Assembly: GCA_964556225.1 (NCBI GenBank)
Contig: CAZKVJ010000046.1
Span: 1-5,637 of the forward strand
Source of the DNA: CAZKVJ01 sp964556225
GTDB lineage: Bacteria; Actinomycetota; Acidimicrobiia; Acidimicrobiales; Ilumatobacteraceae
Direction of reading: 5' to 3'
Length of the DNA: 5,637 bases
Of this stretch, positions 4,736 through 5,637 are shown one piece after another. Each line of letters starts with the position of its first letter. Within the stretch, counting starts at the first letter, position 1. Made by a program: the position numbers and the translations under genes. Below the pieces are notes generated by a model. That model saw only the letters and a list, made by a program, of their open reading frames with translations, did no database searches and was not told where the DNA came from.

Positions 4736-5637
4736 ATGGACTTCACCCTCAACGAGGCCGAGCGCGACCTCGTCGACCTCTGCCGGTCGTTCGCCACCAA
4801 CGAGATCGCCCGGCGCGCCCCGGCTGCGTGGGAGGCGGGCGTCTGCCCGACCGACCTGCTGCGTGAGATGGGCGCGCTCGGCCTGCTCGGGATGCTGGTG
4901 CCGGAGCGGTGGGGTGGGATCGGCATGTCGACGGTCGGCTTCGTCGCTGCGCTCGAGGCACTGGGGCGCGCCGACCAGTCGGTCGCGGCCGCGTTCCAGG
5001 CCCACGTCACGATCGGCTCGCTCCCGCTGCTGCTGTTCGGCAACGACGACCAGCGCGAGCGGTGGCTACGCCCGCTCGCCGAAGGACGGGCGCTCGGCGC
5101 GTTCGGGCTGACCGAGCCCGACGCTGGCTCCGACACCCGCGGGATCGCCACCCGCGCCGAGCGGGTCGACGGCGGCTGGCTCATCAACGGCCGCAAGGCG
5201 TTCATCTCCAACGCCGGGACCGACATGTCGTTCGGGGTGACGCTGCTGGCCCGGACCCACACCGGCGAGCGCGGTCCCCGCTTCGCCAGCTTCGTTGTCG
5301 AGAAGGGCACCGACGGCTTCACGATGGGTCCGAAGCTTCGCGGGATCGGCTGGCGCGGCCTGGACACCCGAGACCTCTACTTCGACGACGTCTGGGTGCC
5401 CGACGAGCACCTCGTCGGCGACCCCGAGCTCGGGCTCGGGCAGTTCCTCGGCACGCTCGAGGTGGGGCGGATCTCGATCGCCGCACTGTCGCTGAGCCTC
5501 ACCGCAGCGGTGCTGGACATGTCGCTCGACTACGCCCGCCAGCGCGAGCAGTTCGGCCAGCCGATCTCCAGGTTCCAGGCGATCCAGTTCAAGCTCGCCG
5601 ACATCGCCACCGAGCTCGAGGCCGCGCGGTGGCTCAC
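4736..5637 (+). CDS. Acyl-CoA dehydrogenase (C-terminus beyond right edge)
   Basis: This is an FAD enzyme that introduces the alpha-beta double bond into an acyl-CoA and passes electrons to ETF. From the ATG at 4736, 300 codons are open to the edge, against a usual total near 380. The helical N-terminal domain (about 1-118) contains LVPERWGGIGMS (54-65). The middle beta domain starts at the flavin/substrate motif FGLTEPDAGSD (123-133), followed by FISNAG (156-161). The C-terminal helical domain has the family signature YARQREQFGQPISRFQ (266-281) and the following LADIATELEAARWL. The catalytic Glu usual for this family, near residue 365-375, would lie outside the window, so chain-length class and activity cannot be judged. 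The gene has no Shine-Dalgarno. It has its own possible promoter and operator-like site but the same orientation as the synthetase-SDR pair, and fits as the first oxidation step of the same pathway. Confidence 0.92.
   Translation, partial: MDFTLNEAERDLVDLCRSFATNEIARRAPAAWEAGVCPTDLLREMGALGLLGMLVPERWGGIGMSTVGFVAALEALGRADQSVAAAFQAHVTIGSLPLLLFGNDDQRERWLRPLAEGRALGAFGLTEPDAGSDTRGIATRAERVDGGWLINGRKAFISNAGTDMSFGVTLLARTHTGERGPRFASFVVEKGTDGFTMGPKLRGIGWRGLDTRDLYFDDVWVPDEHLVGDPELGLGQFLGTLEVGRISIAALSLSLTAAVLDMSLDYARQREQFGQPISRFQAIQFKLADIATELEAARWL

Noticed and set aside
4609..5367. Minus-strand frame of 252 codons opposite the acyl-CoA dehydrogenase
   Set aside because: It is Ser/Arg/Pro-rich and non-globular in look, and it is antisense to a clear acyl-CoA dehydrogenase.

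Overview
The window is GC-rich throughout, and its codons mostly end in G or C. Three of the four start codons with upstream sequence upstream of the operon heads or junctions matter here: tetR, the acyl-CoA synthetase and the SDR start with GTG, while the E1 fusion and the acyl-CoA dehydrogenase start with ATG. Together with TetR-controlled acyl-CoA catabolic genes, this suggests a high-GC actinobacterium (Actinomycetota). I cannot place it further from the sequence. The DNA is almost fully coding: five protein genes, two intergenic gaps (about 98 and 54 nt), and no RNA gene, mobile element or CRISPR array that I can see.

Left half (minus strand). A TetR-family regulator (1501-2118) is followed after only 2 nt by a thiamine-diphosphate-dependent 2-oxoacid dehydrogenase E1 gene (1498 down to the left edge). 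The E1 gene is one uninterrupted frame carrying both a full E1-alpha domain and at least the pyrimidine-binding half of E1-beta, joined by a Pro/Ala-rich linker. It is therefore an E1 alpha-beta fusion, cut by the window edge before its C-terminus.

Middle (2119-2216). This is a compact divergent control region. A near-perfect 16-bp inverted repeat centred on GACCGGTC overlaps the predicted -35 element of tetR and lies just downstream of a predicted -10 for the rightward genes. It is a good candidate for the TetR operator.

Right half (plus strand). An acyl-CoA synthetase (2217-3770) overlaps by 4 nt a short-chain dehydrogenase of the MFE-2 / 3-hydroxyacyl-CoA dehydrogenase type (3767-4681). 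After a 54-nt gap comes an acyl-CoA dehydrogenase (4736 to the right edge, truncated). That gap carries a second copy of the 9-mer CCGACCGGT (minus strand) next to a possible -10, and the dehydrogenase ATG has no Shine-Dalgarno sequence, so its mRNA may be nearly leaderless.

Taken together: the synthetase would activate a carboxylic acid to its CoA ester, the acyl-CoA dehydrogenase would introduce the alpha-beta double bond, and the SDR would oxidise the 3-hydroxyacyl-CoA. The fused E1 would decarboxylate a 2-oxoacid and pass the acyl group to an E2 not in this window. The hydratase and thiolase steps are also not in the window. The substrate is unknown. The repeated operator-like motif suggests a small acyl-CoA-responsive regulon, but this is inference.
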